Source of the DNA: Clostridiales bacterium
Lineage (GTDB): Bacteria > Bacillota > Clostridia > Peptostreptococcales > Anaerovoracaceae
Direction: 5' to 3'
NCBI GenBank assembly: GCA_009911365.1
Contig: QXXF01000003.1
Span: forward strand, 1 to 64,000
DNA: 64,000 nucleotides
Part shown: piece after piece, positions 9,186 through 18,343 of the stretch
Layout: each line of letters begins with the position of its first letter
Position numbering within the stretch: position 1 is the stretch's first letter
The notes under the pieces: model-generated
The model's database searches: none
Told to the model about the DNA's origin: nothing
What the model saw: the letters and a program-made list of their open reading frames with translations, nothing else
Made by a program: the position numbers and the translations under genes

Positions 9186-9225
9186 TTTTACCATCAAATA
9201 GGGGCATTTCTACTTGATGGTAAAA
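9186..9225 (-). terminator. rho-independent terminator for the minus-strand fusion gene
   Basis: TTTTACCATCAA (9186-9197) and TTGATGGTAAAA (9214-9225) form a 12-bp perfect stem. On the minus strand it is followed by a run of T. A relative of this hairpin (with TTACCATCAAT / ATTGGTGGTAA) occurs at 48254-48301. Confidence 0.7.
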
Positions 9226-9232
9226 ATAAAAA

Positions 9233-9892
9233 TTATTTTTTTACATTTGCATTAAAAGCGTCCACATAATTTGCGCAGGCTTGTGCGATCAGTGCCTGGC
9301 TTCCCGCTAAGAACATTTGGATCCCTTTTTCCGCCCAATGTTTGGAGTCTTCTATGTTACCACAAAAAAAGCCAATGGGTTTTTTCGCTTTTTCTATAAT
9401 GGATTCGATGGCAGCAATAACCTGGGGGTGTTTTGTTTTACCTGGAACGCCAAAAGATTGCGACAAATCGCTTGGCCCAATGAAAATCATATCAATCCCC
9501 TGAACAGAAAGGATTTCATCTAAGTTTTTGATGGCTTGCTGTGTTTCGACAGGCACCACAGCGACACCCTTTTCCTCAAGCAATCTTTCCGCAAACTCCA
9601 CATCATTCATCCTGAAATTGCTGATATCTACTAAAAGATAGAAGGCTCCCTGTACCGGTACGTAAGTAATGTCAGTGATTGAATCTAATTTTGACTGAAG
9701 TAGGTCCCTTCGGTTTTCAAAGACTTTTCGCATGCGCTCCATTTCGGCTAGACAAGCCGGCGTATTCATAGCCTGCGCAGTGCCGATCTGGATGAACGTT
9801 GGTAAACAGGTAGTTGTGTATTGGTGTACTTTTAACATAGCTTTTCTGACTTCTGCGTTGGCGATCACATAACCGATCCGCCACCCTGTCAT
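9233..9892 (-). pseudogene. fusion of aminotransferase fragment and HpcH/HpaI aldolase fragment
   Basis: The open frame joins two unrelated enzymes. Residues 1 to about 115 are the C-terminal part of a class I/II PLP aminotransferase (MTGWRIGYVIANAEVRKAM, VPVQGAFYLLVDIS, FAERLLEEKGVAVVP), beginning just after the PLP-lysine region. Residues from about 116 are the C-terminal half of an HpcH/HpaI-type 2-dehydro-3-deoxy-aldarate aldolase (VETQQAIKNLDEILSVQG, DMIFIGPSDLSQSFGVPG, GNIEDSKHWAEKG). The join is in frame at VVP/VETQQ, as expected from a deletion between two genes. Upstream the frame closes at a TGA (about 9932-9934), and no start with RBS exists, so it is probably not translated. A different frame upstream (NTIKMAGATMVEVMLKKE) may be a third fragment. 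Confidence 0.75.
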
Positions 9893-10018
9893 GGCATACG
9901 CTAAGAGATAGTTGAAATTGGTTTTCCTTTTTCAGCATTACCTCCACCATCGTGGCTCCAGCCATTTTAATAGTGTTTGAAGGAAACTTTCGCGAAAGGA
10001 GATGGCAGAGGAGCCGCA

Positions 10019-10882
10019 TCACAGATTTTTAAGAATATCATTATACGTGACCAGAGTCACATTGCCCATTGCGCTTGCCTGATCAATACAGACTTTGGTA
10101 AATCCATTCTTGGCGAACAAATAAAGATGCGCATGATTATAATGGAACAATTGGCTTCGCTTTATCAGCTTTTCTAACACCCCCACATCCACGTTATCAT
10201 TGGTCCATTTGCATTCTGCGAACAGAGCGTGATCTTTATCTTGCTCTCCCATGATATCAATTTCCGTTTGACTGCGGGTGGACGGATCAGTGCCCCACCA
10301 GCGGCCCAGATCTTTGAACGCGATAGGGGATTTGCCCTCCAACAACAGTTTCCAAAGATACTGCCCGCATATGTCCTCAAAGACTTTTCCCATATAATCC
10401 GGCATGTACGGTTCGATCCGTTTATAGGCGACGTCAGCGGCTCCGCGAGCAATAATAGAATGATTCTCAGGCACGAATCGATACCAGAACCGAAACATAT
10501 TGTCCGCGATGGCGTAAATCGACTTGCGGGACGCTTTTTCGCCGTAAGGCGTTTCCTTTCGCACCAACCCCAGCGTCACTAGATTTTTCAAATAGGAGGC
10601 ACAAACACTCGTGTCCTCCCCCACTTTGGCAGAAATTTCTGCCATACGGGACGCGCCGGTGGCGACAGCGGTAATGATCGCATTATAAAGCGCGGGCTCA
10701 CGCACTTCTTGTTTCAGTAAATTTTCAGGCTCTTCAAAGATGGCCTTTTTATCTTTGATGAATTGATTGATAAGCGCGGTTTTTCCTACTCGGCGGCGGC
10801 CATAAATAACCGTGAATTCAAACTTATTTGACGCATACAGGCGATCCAAAGAAGCTAGTTCGCGCTTTCTGCCGATAAACAT
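10019..10882 (-). pseudogene. AAA ATPase/DUF234 protein with internal in-frame deletion
   Basis: About 287 codons from ATG 10882, with RBS GGAGG. The N-terminus is MFIGRKRELASLDRLY with an intact P-loop (VIYGRRRVGKTALINQF). It normally continues with a AAA domain containing Walker B and sensor motifs. Here about 12 residues after the P-loop the protein jumps to EEPENLLKQEVREPALYNAI, the winged-helix linker, followed by the C-terminal DUF234 nuclease-like domain (TEIDIMGEQDKDHALFAECKW). Relatives are about 450-480 residues, so some 170 residues including Walker B are gone. ATPase activity is not expected. The deletion is in frame, so a stable fragment could still be made. Confidence 0.75.
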
Positions 10883-10965
10883 CTTTCTACCTCCATTCTG
10901 TGGACCTATTATTATTGATAGGATTGGTGGTGGCAAAGGCTATTTCTGAAATTATACTGCGCTAT

Positions 10966-10999
10966 CGTAAATTAGTTAATTACGATTTACTAATTTACG
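10966..10999. promoter_or_regulatory. 11-bp inverted repeat (possible operator)
   Basis: CGTAAATTAGT (10966-10976) and ACTAATTTACG (10989-10999) form a perfect AT-rich inverted repeat with a 12-nt spacer, just upstream of the minus-strand ATPase gene. It lacks a T-run, so an operator is more likely than a terminator. No regulator can be named. The rest of 10883-11255 shows no gene. Confidence 0.4.
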
Positions 11000-11255
11000 T
11001 TCCGCTAAAAGACAACATACCTGGAAAGGATTGCGTTCACCTAATCTCGCTTTGTTGCGTGTTTGCCATGATTCGACAAGATACCAAAAAATTCGCAATT
11101 TTTGGAAATTATATTGAAATGTAACCATTTTCATCGTATAATAAAGATAACTTACACCTACTAGGGCATGTTTGAAAATCCATTCACGCTCAAGCATGTC
11201 CCAGTGCGCGGGGGGTCACACCTAAACGCACGAACTTGAATAAAAGGAGGCACTT

Positions 11256-13457
11256 ATGAACAAAAGACGGTTTCTATGTCTTGCGGCAGTATGCATGCTA
11301 GTCATCATGACCTTCAGCGCATGCGGCGGCGGACAAGGAGAAAAAGAGGAAAAAGGGGACAAAGCGGCGGCTAATACCGAAGTCACATCCACCCTTTCCA
11401 TGGCAGAGGAAGTAAAGGCGTATTTAGAAAAAGTTGATATGGAATATGCGTACAAGCTGTCTGAAACCCTGGCTTATGACAAAGAATACTGGGACAATGA
11501 CCTGGGCTGGAGAACCGCCGGCTCAGACGCGGAACACAAAGCCGCTGATTTCCTGGTAAACGAAATGAAAAATATCGGCCTTACGGATGTTGAAAAAGTA
11601 GGCACTAAGGTAGATAAATTCCAGTTCAACGATTCCAGCCTGACCATCGAAGGCACGGAGATCAATTTGATGCCAGCCGCGTATCAGTGCAGCGGAACGG
11701 ACAAGAAAGGCATTTCTAAAGAAATCGTTGACGTAGGCACTGGATTTGAGGCTGATTATGACGGAAAAGACGTAAAGGGAAAGATCGTCCTGGCAGGCGT
11801 GAATCAGTGGGATGAATCTTGGATCGATGGTTATATCCGCCAGGCCCACGAAAAAGGCGCGGCGGCTCTGGTCACTTATTCCACAGGTGGCTATGGCGAG
11901 CTGAACAAAGACACGGCCAATGTGCAGGACGTATGCTGTGATGACCTGATCCCGACAGTCGCGATCAGCGCCAACCAGGCAAAAGAAATCCAGGATGCCA
12001 TCAAAGCTGGAAACAACAAGGCTAATCTGATGGTAGACGTGGTGTTTGAAGAAGGAAAAGGCACTACATACAACGTAGTGGGCAAGATCAAAGGAAAATC
12101 TTCTGACCAGCAGATCATGATCGCTGGCCATTATGATAAATACTGGTATGGCTTCCAGGACGACAGTGCGGCCATTGCTCTGGACTTTGCTGTAGCCAAA
12201 GCCATGATCGACTCTGGCTACACGCCGGAAAACGATATCACGGTCGTGGCTCACGGCGCTGAAGAATGGGGCGTTTCCAATTCTCAGTTTGACTGGACCA
12301 CAGGCGCATGGGGCATGATCCACGATGCGAACCCGAAGTGGGCGAGCAAAACTATCGCCATGCTCAACTGCGAACTGCCGGCGTTTAAAGTGGAAGGCAA
12401 CGAGCTGAAACTTGTAACAGTTCCAGAATTCCGCACACTGGCGGCAAAGATGGTAAAGGATTCCGGTCTAGTGGTAAAATCCGGTGACGTGACCATCAGC
12501 GACAAGCCGCAGGACGCGACCAATATGGAGGATGGCGTGACCTACAGATGGCACGGAGTCCCTTACATGATCAATGGATTTGAAGACGAGACGTTCATCA
12601 AGCAGCGTTATCACACCATTGCCGATGACAAAGAGACATGGGACGGAGACACCATGAAATCCAACATCAACTGGTATGGCGCGACAGCCATCTACATCGA
12701 CAAGATGCCTGCCTTGGAGCTGGATCTGACAGCTACCTGCGATGATCTGAAAGCGAATCTGGGCGAAGACGTGGCAAAAGCGGCGAACGTTGACGTGGAA
12801 GGCTACACAGCGGCCATCGACACGCTGCGGGCAGCGGCAGAAGCCCACAACAAGAAGATCACGGATGTGAACGACAGGTATGAAAAAGCCATCGCTGACA
12901 AAGCGTCAGACGAAGACGTCGCCAAGCTGAGAGAGGAAGGTAAAGAGCTCAATCAGACGAGTCTGGCTGCTTTCAAACAGGTGCAGGATGAATACCTGAA
13001 AACTGACGATGTAGGCGTATATATTGGACATCCGAATCTTAATAATAATGTGGAAGTGCTGCAGGGTGTGATCGCAGGTTTGGAGAAAAAAGAACTCTAC
13101 GCTGAGGACGAAGAATCCGGTGCGTTGGATATCGCCTATGGTCTGAATGTGGGTCATGATTATAACTATTATATCTTCAGCAAAAAGGTAGGGGATGACA
13201 TCGGTCAGATGTACGACAGCAGCAAGGTAAGCAAAGACAAGAGCTACTGGGGCACTAACAAAATGATCCCGATCTACTATGTTGGGGATATGACTTACAA
13301 ATTGGTGCGTCAGGCAGAAGACAAAAACGCGAAGATCGACTATGATGCGGCGCTGAAGGTTTACAACAAAGCCTTGAAACAGGCGTTGAAAGATGTGAAG
13401 AACTACGCGGACGCGGAAGTGGAAGGCATGAATAAAATCGCTGAAACGCTGAAATAA
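11256..13457 (+). CDS. M28-family zinc metallopeptidase lipoprotein with PA domain
   Basis: 733-residue surface lipoprotein. The signal ends at the lipobox (MTFSACGGG), followed by a short charged linker. A protease-associated (PA) domain lies at about residues 150-260 (GKDVKGKIVLAGVNQWDES, HEKGAAALVTYSTGG). The M28 peptidase core follows, with zinc ligands visible in IMIAGHYDKYWYG (H), FQDDSAAIAL (D), VVAHGAEEWG (EE) and a later RYHT-type His (KQRYHTIADD). The last 200 residues are helical, with no clear family. It should hydrolyse N-terminal residues of peptides outside the cell. RBS AAAGGAGG. A strong terminator follows. Confidence 0.88.
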   Translation: MNKRRFLCLAAVCMLVIMTFSACGGGQGEKEEKGDKAAANTEVTSTLSMAEEVKAYLEKVDMEYAYKLSETLAYDKEYWDNDLGWRTAGSDAEHKAADFLVNEMKNIGLTDVEKVGTKVDKFQFNDSSLTIEGTEINLMPAAYQCSGTDKKGISKEIVDVGTGFEADYDGKDVKGKIVLAGVNQWDESWIDGYIRQAHEKGAAALVTYSTGGYGELNKDTANVQDVCCDDLIPTVAISANQAKEIQDAIKAGNNKANLMVDVVFEEGKGTTYNVVGKIKGKSSDQQIMIAGHYDKYWYGFQDDSAAIALDFAVAKAMIDSGYTPENDITVVAHGAEEWGVSNSQFDWTTGAWGMIHDANPKWASKTIAMLNCELPAFKVEGNELKLVTVPEFRTLAAKMVKDSGLVVKSGDVTISDKPQDATNMEDGVTYRWHGVPYMINGFEDETFIKQRYHTIADDKETWDGDTMKSNINWYGATAIYIDKMPALELDLTATCDDLKANLGEDVAKAANVDVEGYTAAIDTLRAAAEAHNKKITDVNDRYEKAIADKASDEDVAKLREEGKELNQTSLAAFKQVQDEYLKTDDVGVYIGHPNLNNNVEVLQGVIAGLEKKELYAEDEESGALDIAYGLNVGHDYNYYIFSKKVGDDIGQMYDSSKVSKDKSYWGTNKMIPIYYVGDMTYKLVRQAEDKNAKIDYDAALKVYNKALKQALKDVKNYADAEVEGMNKIAETLK

Positions 13458-13502
13458 TAGGGAAAAGTCGCAGAGCTTCGATAAGATTTGAAAGGTAGGA
13501 AG

Positions 13503-13546
13503 CTGCCGTGTTAGAGATTAGAGGATCCTAACACGGTGGCTTTTTG
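13503..13546 (+). terminator. rho-independent terminator
   Basis: GCCGTGTTAG pairs with CTAACACGGTGGC around a 13-nt loop and is followed by TTTTTG, 45 bp after the M28 peptidase stop. Confidence 0.85.
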
Positions 13547-13671
13547 TGCGTTTAGGAAATCCAGTTTTCATGGTCCATAAAAAATTCTACAAATTTCTTG
13601 TCATTTTTTGCAATGATTTTTGTTCTCAAGCATCTTATATTCATAGAGCATAAATTTAAAGGAGGAATAAA

Positions 13672-14196
13672 ATGGAAAATTGCAGAAGAAAGATAATGGC
13701 GTTAATGGTAGGGGTCATGGTGATTGCGGGTTTAGTTTTAGGCAGCAGCATTTCCCATGCGGCAGAGAGTCCAGGGCAGCTGCCGACCACGCAAAACGAA
13801 TCCATGGATTCACTAGAAGAAGATGGAGAAATCCCAGCGGAGGAGGGGGAAGGCGTGATTTCTGATGATGATCCCAGTGCGACCGGACCATCGCCAAGAG
13901 CAGTCAGCAGTATGACTCTCAGCTTTACTCGTCTGTCCTCAACATCAGCGAAAGCGACCCTCACGGGCAAGGGAACCGCAGGTGTGAAAAATATGAAGTC
14001 CACCATTTCGCTGCAAAAGAAAAATAAATCCACAGGGAAATACGCGACCGTCAGTGGAACGACTCGCACAAAAACAGTATCCGGGCGTTCCATCAGTCAT
14101 GCGCCGACTTACAGTATCAAGTCAGGGCAGAGTTATCGTATAAAAGGTACTGTGACTGATGGGAGCCACAGCGTGACCAGATACGCATATTTATGA
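13672..14196 (+). CDS. secreted protein of unknown function
   Basis: 174 residues with an N-terminal signal peptide (MALMVGVMVIAGLVLGSS, cleavage near SHAAES), then an acidic Ser/Asp/Glu-rich linker, then a beta-rich domain of about 95 residues (MTLSFTRLSSTSAKATLTG, TISLQKKNKSTGKYATVSG, SYRIKGTVTDGSH). That domain resembles small secreted Ig-like modules of Firmicutes (DUF6147-like). Strong RBS (AAAGGAGG). It lies directly before the sigma/anti-sigma pair, with 78 bp between, so it could be part of their regulon, but nothing proves this. Confidence 0.65.
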   Translation: MENCRRKIMALMVGVMVIAGLVLGSSISHAAESPGQLPTTQNESMDSLEEDGEIPAEEGEGVISDDDPSATGPSPRAVSSMTLSFTRLSSTSAKATLTGKGTAGVKNMKSTISLQKKNKSTGKYATVSGTTRTKTVSGRSISHAPTYSIKSGQSYRIKGTVTDGSHSVTRYAYL

Positions 14197-14274
14197 TAAA
14201 ATCAACAAGTTACACTTTAAATGAGAGCGCATACATGGAAAATCGCAAAGAACGCAGAAATCAAGGAAAATCCA

Positions 14275-14820
14275 ATGAATCATTTAGAAGAGAAAATGGA
14301 AGAAATTTATGAAGACGTGTTTCATGCCGCAGTGTTGCGATTACACGATGAGGATGCTGCGTATGACATTACCCAGAATGTGATGGAACTGGTCCTTGCC
14401 CGTGCGGGGCAATTGCGTTCCATTGCGTCATTCAAGCAATGGGCGCTGAAAATCACCCGCAATGAAACCAATCTGTATTTCAGGAGCCTAAAAAGATACA
14501 ATGAACGATTTGTTTCCATAGGGGACGAGCAGTTGGAATTTATGGAATCGCGGGCCGCTGTACAGGAGAGTCTGGAGGCGGATTTCTTGCAGAAATTGAT
14601 CACGGAAGAAGACAAACGGATCGTGATGAAAGCTTTGCGGCAGCTGGACGAAAAATACCGGCAAGTAATCCATTTACATATTTTTGCGGAGTACAATTTC
14701 ATTGAAATTTCTGAGGCGCTGCGAACTAATGTGAACACGGTGCGCTCTCGTTATGTTCGTGGGATTAAAAAATTGAAAGAGATCTTTGAAAGGCTAGAGA
14801 AGGGAGGCAGAGATGGATAA
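14275..14820 (+). CDS. ECF-type RNA polymerase sigma factor
   Basis: 181 residues from ATG 14275, which has AAGGA upstream; the in-frame ATG at 14221 has none. Sigma region 2 is at about residues 15-80 (DAAYDITQNVMELVL, ASFKQWALKITRNETNLYF). Region 4 lies at about residues 125-175 (RQLDEKYRQVIHLHIFAEYNFIEISEALRTNV then VRSRYVRGIKKLK), ending in the DNA-recognition helix. It overlaps the downstream membrane protein by 8 bp, the usual arrangement for an ECF sigma factor with its anti-sigma factor. The target genes and inducing signal are unknown. Confidence 0.85.
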   Translation: MNHLEEKMEEIYEDVFHAAVLRLHDEDAAYDITQNVMELVLARAGQLRSIASFKQWALKITRNETNLYFRSLKRYNERFVSIGDEQLEFMESRAAVQESLEADFLQKLITEEDKRIVMKALRQLDEKYRQVIHLHIFAEYNFIEISEALRTNVNTVRSRYVRGIKKLKEIFERLEKGGRDG

Positions 14821-15541
14821 CGACAGGGAAAGAAGCGACACGCATAAAGCATTTTGTGAAAAGATGCGGGAGGCCAATGAACTATATGTGCGGGAAACCT
14901 TTCAAGCACCTGAGATGGGGGATGAGCTTCGCCGCAGGATCAGGCAAAAACAGCGGAGCATGCGATACAAGCGGATCGGGCGGTGCGCGGCCATGTTCAT
15001 GGTGATCCTGCTGACCAGCGTTTCTGCTGGGGTGTGGATGAACGCGGATGGCGCATATGGTGGAAAACAGTTTTCAAAAAAGGTGACCCGAATCATGTCG
15101 CCCCTTGAAATCAAAAATGTGACTGATGAAGAAGGAAACCAATTGGAGCTGGTACGGATCAAGGACTGGGATGACATGGAGAGCGCGGCAGAATTCTGCG
15201 GGCAAATGTATGTCCCTGGTTATATCCCGCCAGAGTATGAATTCTATCAGTTGACGATCCGCAAAGGAGAAAACTTCTTGCAGCAAGAATACGTATACAA
15301 AGACAGCGAGAAAAAGCCGCTGTACATTGACTTTGATTTTGACACATCGGACAAGTCCGTCGCGGTCTTAGGAGAACCATATCGTTCGCCGCGAACAGGG
15401 GAACAGTTTTATGTCAGCGAAATTAAAGAGACAAATGAATTCGCCGTGACGAAAGTAGCGGATGACTACGAATGCGGCGTTACAGGGTTCGGCAGCAAAA
15501 ACATTGGAATCCGGATCATGGAGAATTTGGATCAGTTATAG
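14813..15541 (+). CDS. membrane anti-sigma factor, DUF4367-like
   Basis: 242 residues. A cytoplasmic N-terminus of about 60 residues, Arg-rich before the membrane (RRRIRQKQRSMRYKRIG), is followed by one transmembrane helix (AAMFMVILLTSVSAGVW) and a DUF4367-like extracytoplasmic domain (MYVPGYIPPEYEFYQLTI, QEYVYKDSEKKPLYIDF). The start overlaps the sigma gene by 8 bp, so the two are translationally coupled. By family logic the N-terminus would hold the sigma factor inactive until a surface signal is sensed. No zinc-binding HxxxCxxC motif is present. Confidence 0.75.
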   Translation: MDNDRERSDTHKAFCEKMREANELYVRETFQAPEMGDELRRRIRQKQRSMRYKRIGRCAAMFMVILLTSVSAGVWMNADGAYGGKQFSKKVTRIMSPLEIKNVTDEEGNQLELVRIKDWDDMESAAEFCGQMYVPGYIPPEYEFYQLTIRKGENFLQQEYVYKDSEKKPLYIDFDFDTSDKSVAVLGEPYRSPRTGEQFYVSEIKETNEFAVTKVADDYECGVTGFGSKNIGIRIMENLDQL

Positions 15542-15968
15542 AGTGAAGTGTGTGATTGATAGAGATACAAAAATACTTAGCCTGCTCGTTTGCTTTGGCA
15601 TTGGGTTGGGAACGCGATGTCAAAGCTTTTGTTAGCGAGTTTTAGCTATATAGAATATGGGGAAGGAGGAGCATGAAATGGGAAAGACATAGCAAAAAAT
15701 GAAAAAGCTTTTCCAAAGGCCAGAAACTTTTAGCCGGGTGACTGAACCTGTGATAGAAAAGCTTACCTACATTATCCCTGATCGTGGGAGAAAAAGCAAG
15801 TGAAAGTTATTTAAAATCGGAGCGAAGGATGATCATTTATCAAAACAAAATTAAAACAGACAGGTTGAATAATGGATGTAGAATGCTCTCTACTTTGAAG
15901 AATTTTGGACAAAGAGCAATGTTACATAAAACAAGATTGTGATATCTTTCGCAGGAAAGGATGAAACA
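15542..15968. other. intergenic region without supported gene
   Basis: 427 bp before the bacteriocin-like peptide gene. A GGAGG followed by ATG at about 15677 opens a frame of only four codons (ATG GGA AAG ACA TAG), which may be a broken gene start. The last 25 bp carry the AAAGGATG ribosome-binding site of the next gene. Confidence 0.5.
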
Positions 15969-16361
15969 ATGAATCAAGTAGCTAATAGAAAGAATAAATG
16001 TTTGAAAATCATAATTTGTTTGATGCTTGTATGTGGGATTTTTGGAAGTACAGCACAGCCAGTTGCCGCCGCATCTAATGTGTTTTCGAAAAAGGTGGTA
16101 AAAGATAAAGGAACATGGAGCGGTTCCGCTAGACATGCCAGCACATTCATAACGATTTCTTATAAATGTAAAAGAGGTCTAACTGGATATAAAAATTATT
16201 GTGAAGATCGTGTAGGGCTAAATGGAAAACACCGAGCGCGTATAAAATGTAATGGTAAGATGGAGACAGGAAAAAAGACTGAAAGAGGAATCAGTTCGGT
16301 GGCGAAAATGGATTATATTGGTAAAACTATATATTTTCAATCTGAATACCATATGAATTAA
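15969..16361 (+). CDS. lactococcin-972-like secreted bacteriocin precursor (candidate)
   Basis: 130 residues from ATG 15969 (RBS AAAGGA). A signal peptide (IIICLMLVCGIFGSTAQPVAA) precedes a mature part of about 90 residues. That part begins near KDKGTWSGS and ends in GKTIYFQSEYHMN. Lactococcin 972 starts its mature form with a GTW motif and ends with an aromatic-rich segment after an A..G(R/K) stretch, and this peptide follows the same plan (GTW, HRARIKCNGK, TERGISSVAKMDYIGKT). The next genes encode exactly the DUF1430 membrane protein and ABC ATPase linked to that bacteriocin group, which strongly supports the role. Similarity was judged by eye. Three cysteines are unusual for the family. 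Confidence 0.6.
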   Translation: MNQVANRKNKCLKIIICLMLVCGIFGSTAQPVAAASNVFSKKVVKDKGTWSGSARHASTFITISYKCKRGLTGYKNYCEDRVGLNGKHRARIKCNGKMETGKKTERGISSVAKMDYIGKTIYFQSEYHMN

Positions 16362-16426
16362 AAAGAAATAAAGAGGAAGCTATCAGGCATATAGTCTGAT
16401 GGCTTTCTCTTGAAAGGAAACAATTT

Positions 16427-18343
16427 ATGCGGATCATCAAATACATCATCAGCGCCATCCTTCTGGTGGCGATATGCTTTTTCATCGTGAAAAGTTACGC
16501 GCAGCACGTTTTAGGTGGCTTTGAAGTGGAATACGCCACCGTGCGGGTCACCCCGGAAGCGCGGGTGAATGCGAAGGACGTGAGCGAGGCGGCAAAGCGG
16601 CGTTCCGTTGAATGCTTTGCGGAAGATTACCAGGTGGATAATGCGTTTTCTCAGAAGATCACGTTTTATTGCACCCCAGGGATGGAGGACGTATTGAAGG
16701 AATCTTCTTTGGTGGAACAAGGCGTTTATGAGAGCCTGTTTTTTGGGACCGTGGAAGTCCGCGTTCGTCCTTTGAAAGAGTTTGCGAGCGGCGGGCGCGT
16801 CGTGGAATATTCCGCGCATGGGGACGCGGCGAACATCCGCGGGTTCAGCAAGGACGTGAACGGGGAACTCACGGATGAAGGGACTCCGGGCCAGGGCCAG
16901 AATCAGCGTCAACACGCCATGTCCTGGCTTTTCGTGCTTCTTTCCACGGTCATGCTCACCCTGTACGATATCGCCTTGCGGCGGAAAGAAGCCTTGATTC
17001 GCCTGGTGTCCGGCCAGGACTTGAAATGGTTCGCCGCGAAAGGGGCGACCGCGGACTGCGCCTTCTATGGCGTTTGTTTCTGCGTCTCCTTCGTGGTGTG
17101 CGGCAGGATGTCTTCTTTGGAATACTATTTTCAAAACGCCATGCCTTGGGCCCCTCTGATCGTTGCCGCGAACGCGGGCCTTTACTTCACCTTGCTACTG
17201 ACGGATCATAGAAAAGACGTTCACATTGGGCCGCGGGCGAAGCGAGTCTTGAAAATCAGTTATTTATACAAAATCGCCGCCGTGCTCGTCACGCTGGGCA
17301 TCGTGAACGGATGCGTGGGAGCCGTTTTGGAAGGAGCGGAATTTTATGAGCAGAAACGGATCTTCCAGGAACACAAAGATTATAATTACGTTGTGGTCAA
17401 TCTTGACACGCACAGCCCTGACTTCAAGCGTTCCGACCAGATGGGGTTAAAGCTGTACAAAGACTACCTAAAAAAGGAAAAGACCTTCACCATGGTGGAA
17501 ATCAACGATCCCGGCAAGGCGACCGGCGATTACGTCTATGCGGACGCTGGGGCGCTGCCGTACTTGGAACAGAAGATTCCTCAATTGAGGAGCGTGGACT
17601 GGAAACGTCAAGTGTATTTCATTCTTCCCGTTGGCACAAAAGAAAGCGAAAAGGCCTCTTTGAAAAAAGCGTTCGACAATTATTATCAGGGGGTCTACGC
17701 GTTCGATGAAATCGAGTATGAGGGAGACGTGGAATTGCTGGCTTGTGACGGTTCGATTTCCGATATAGGCATGGGGACCACAAAATTGAAGGAAAATCCG
17801 CCGATCGCCTTGAACCGCATGACGGAGGTGGATCAGGTGGATCCTTATGTCGTTCAGTCCGCGATGCTGGACATCACGGATGAAGAACTGCGAGCGTTCA
17901 AAGCGGCCAATGAGCTGGAGGGCGAGGTCGTCTACAAGACCAACGCCTATGAGAATTTCTCTCGTCAGTGGAGCGTGAAGAAAGGGGGCGTGGTGCTGGG
18001 CATCGCCTTGGCGTGCGCCATGCTGTTGATCGAGACGCTTCTGATTTATAATGTCCTTCGTTATGAATTTCAAGTGAACGCACGGGAGTTGGCGCTGCGC
18101 AAGACGTTGGGACACTCTTTGCTGGAGCGATATCAAAGGTTGCTGTCCGTCACGCTGTCCTGTACGATTTTGGGCGGCATATGCATGGCGGCGGCCAGTT
18201 ATTTTCTGCATACGCGGACATGGCTCTACATGGTGTTTGGCGCGGGGTTGGTCATCCTGATCGAAGCGATCTTGATCGTCAGCTGCGTCAGGAAACTGGA
18301 GAAAAAGAACATTCAGCGGATTTTGAAAGGAAGCGTGTTATGA
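16427..18343 (+). CDS. bacteriocin-associated integral membrane protein (DUF1430), copy 1
   Basis: 638 residues, of the DUF1430/TIGR01654 family described as lactococcin-972-associated immunity or export proteins. A transmembrane helix at the N-terminus (YIISAILLVAICFFIV) is followed by an extracytoplasmic domain of about 140 residues, several helices (SWLFVLLSTVMLTLYDIAL), a second large soluble domain and a C-terminal FtsX-like membrane part with NARELALRKTLGHSLLERY. It probably forms the membrane half of an ABC exporter with the ATPase whose ATG overlaps its stop (ATGA, 18340-18343). Codon use is GC-richer than in the second copy, though the proteins are close relatives of equal length. 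Confidence 0.85.
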   Translation: MRIIKYIISAILLVAICFFIVKSYAQHVLGGFEVEYATVRVTPEARVNAKDVSEAAKRRSVECFAEDYQVDNAFSQKITFYCTPGMEDVLKESSLVEQGVYESLFFGTVEVRVRPLKEFASGGRVVEYSAHGDAANIRGFSKDVNGELTDEGTPGQGQNQRQHAMSWLFVLLSTVMLTLYDIALRRKEALIRLVSGQDLKWFAAKGATADCAFYGVCFCVSFVVCGRMSSLEYYFQNAMPWAPLIVAANAGLYFTLLLTDHRKDVHIGPRAKRVLKISYLYKIAAVLVTLGIVNGCVGAVLEGAEFYEQKRIFQEHKDYNYVVVNLDTHSPDFKRSDQMGLKLYKDYLKKEKTFTMVEINDPGKATGDYVYADAGALPYLEQKIPQLRSVDWKRQVYFILPVGTKESEKASLKKAFDNYYQGVYAFDEIEYEGDVELLACDGSISDIGMGTTKLKENPPIALNRMTEVDQVDPYVVQSAMLDITDEELRAFKAANELEGEVVYKTNAYENFSRQWSVKKGGVVLGIALACAMLLIETLLIYNVLRYEFQVNARELALRKTLGHSLLERYQRLLSVTLSCTILGGICMAAASYFLHTRTWLYMVFGAGLVILIEAILIVSCVRKLEKKNIQRILKGSVL

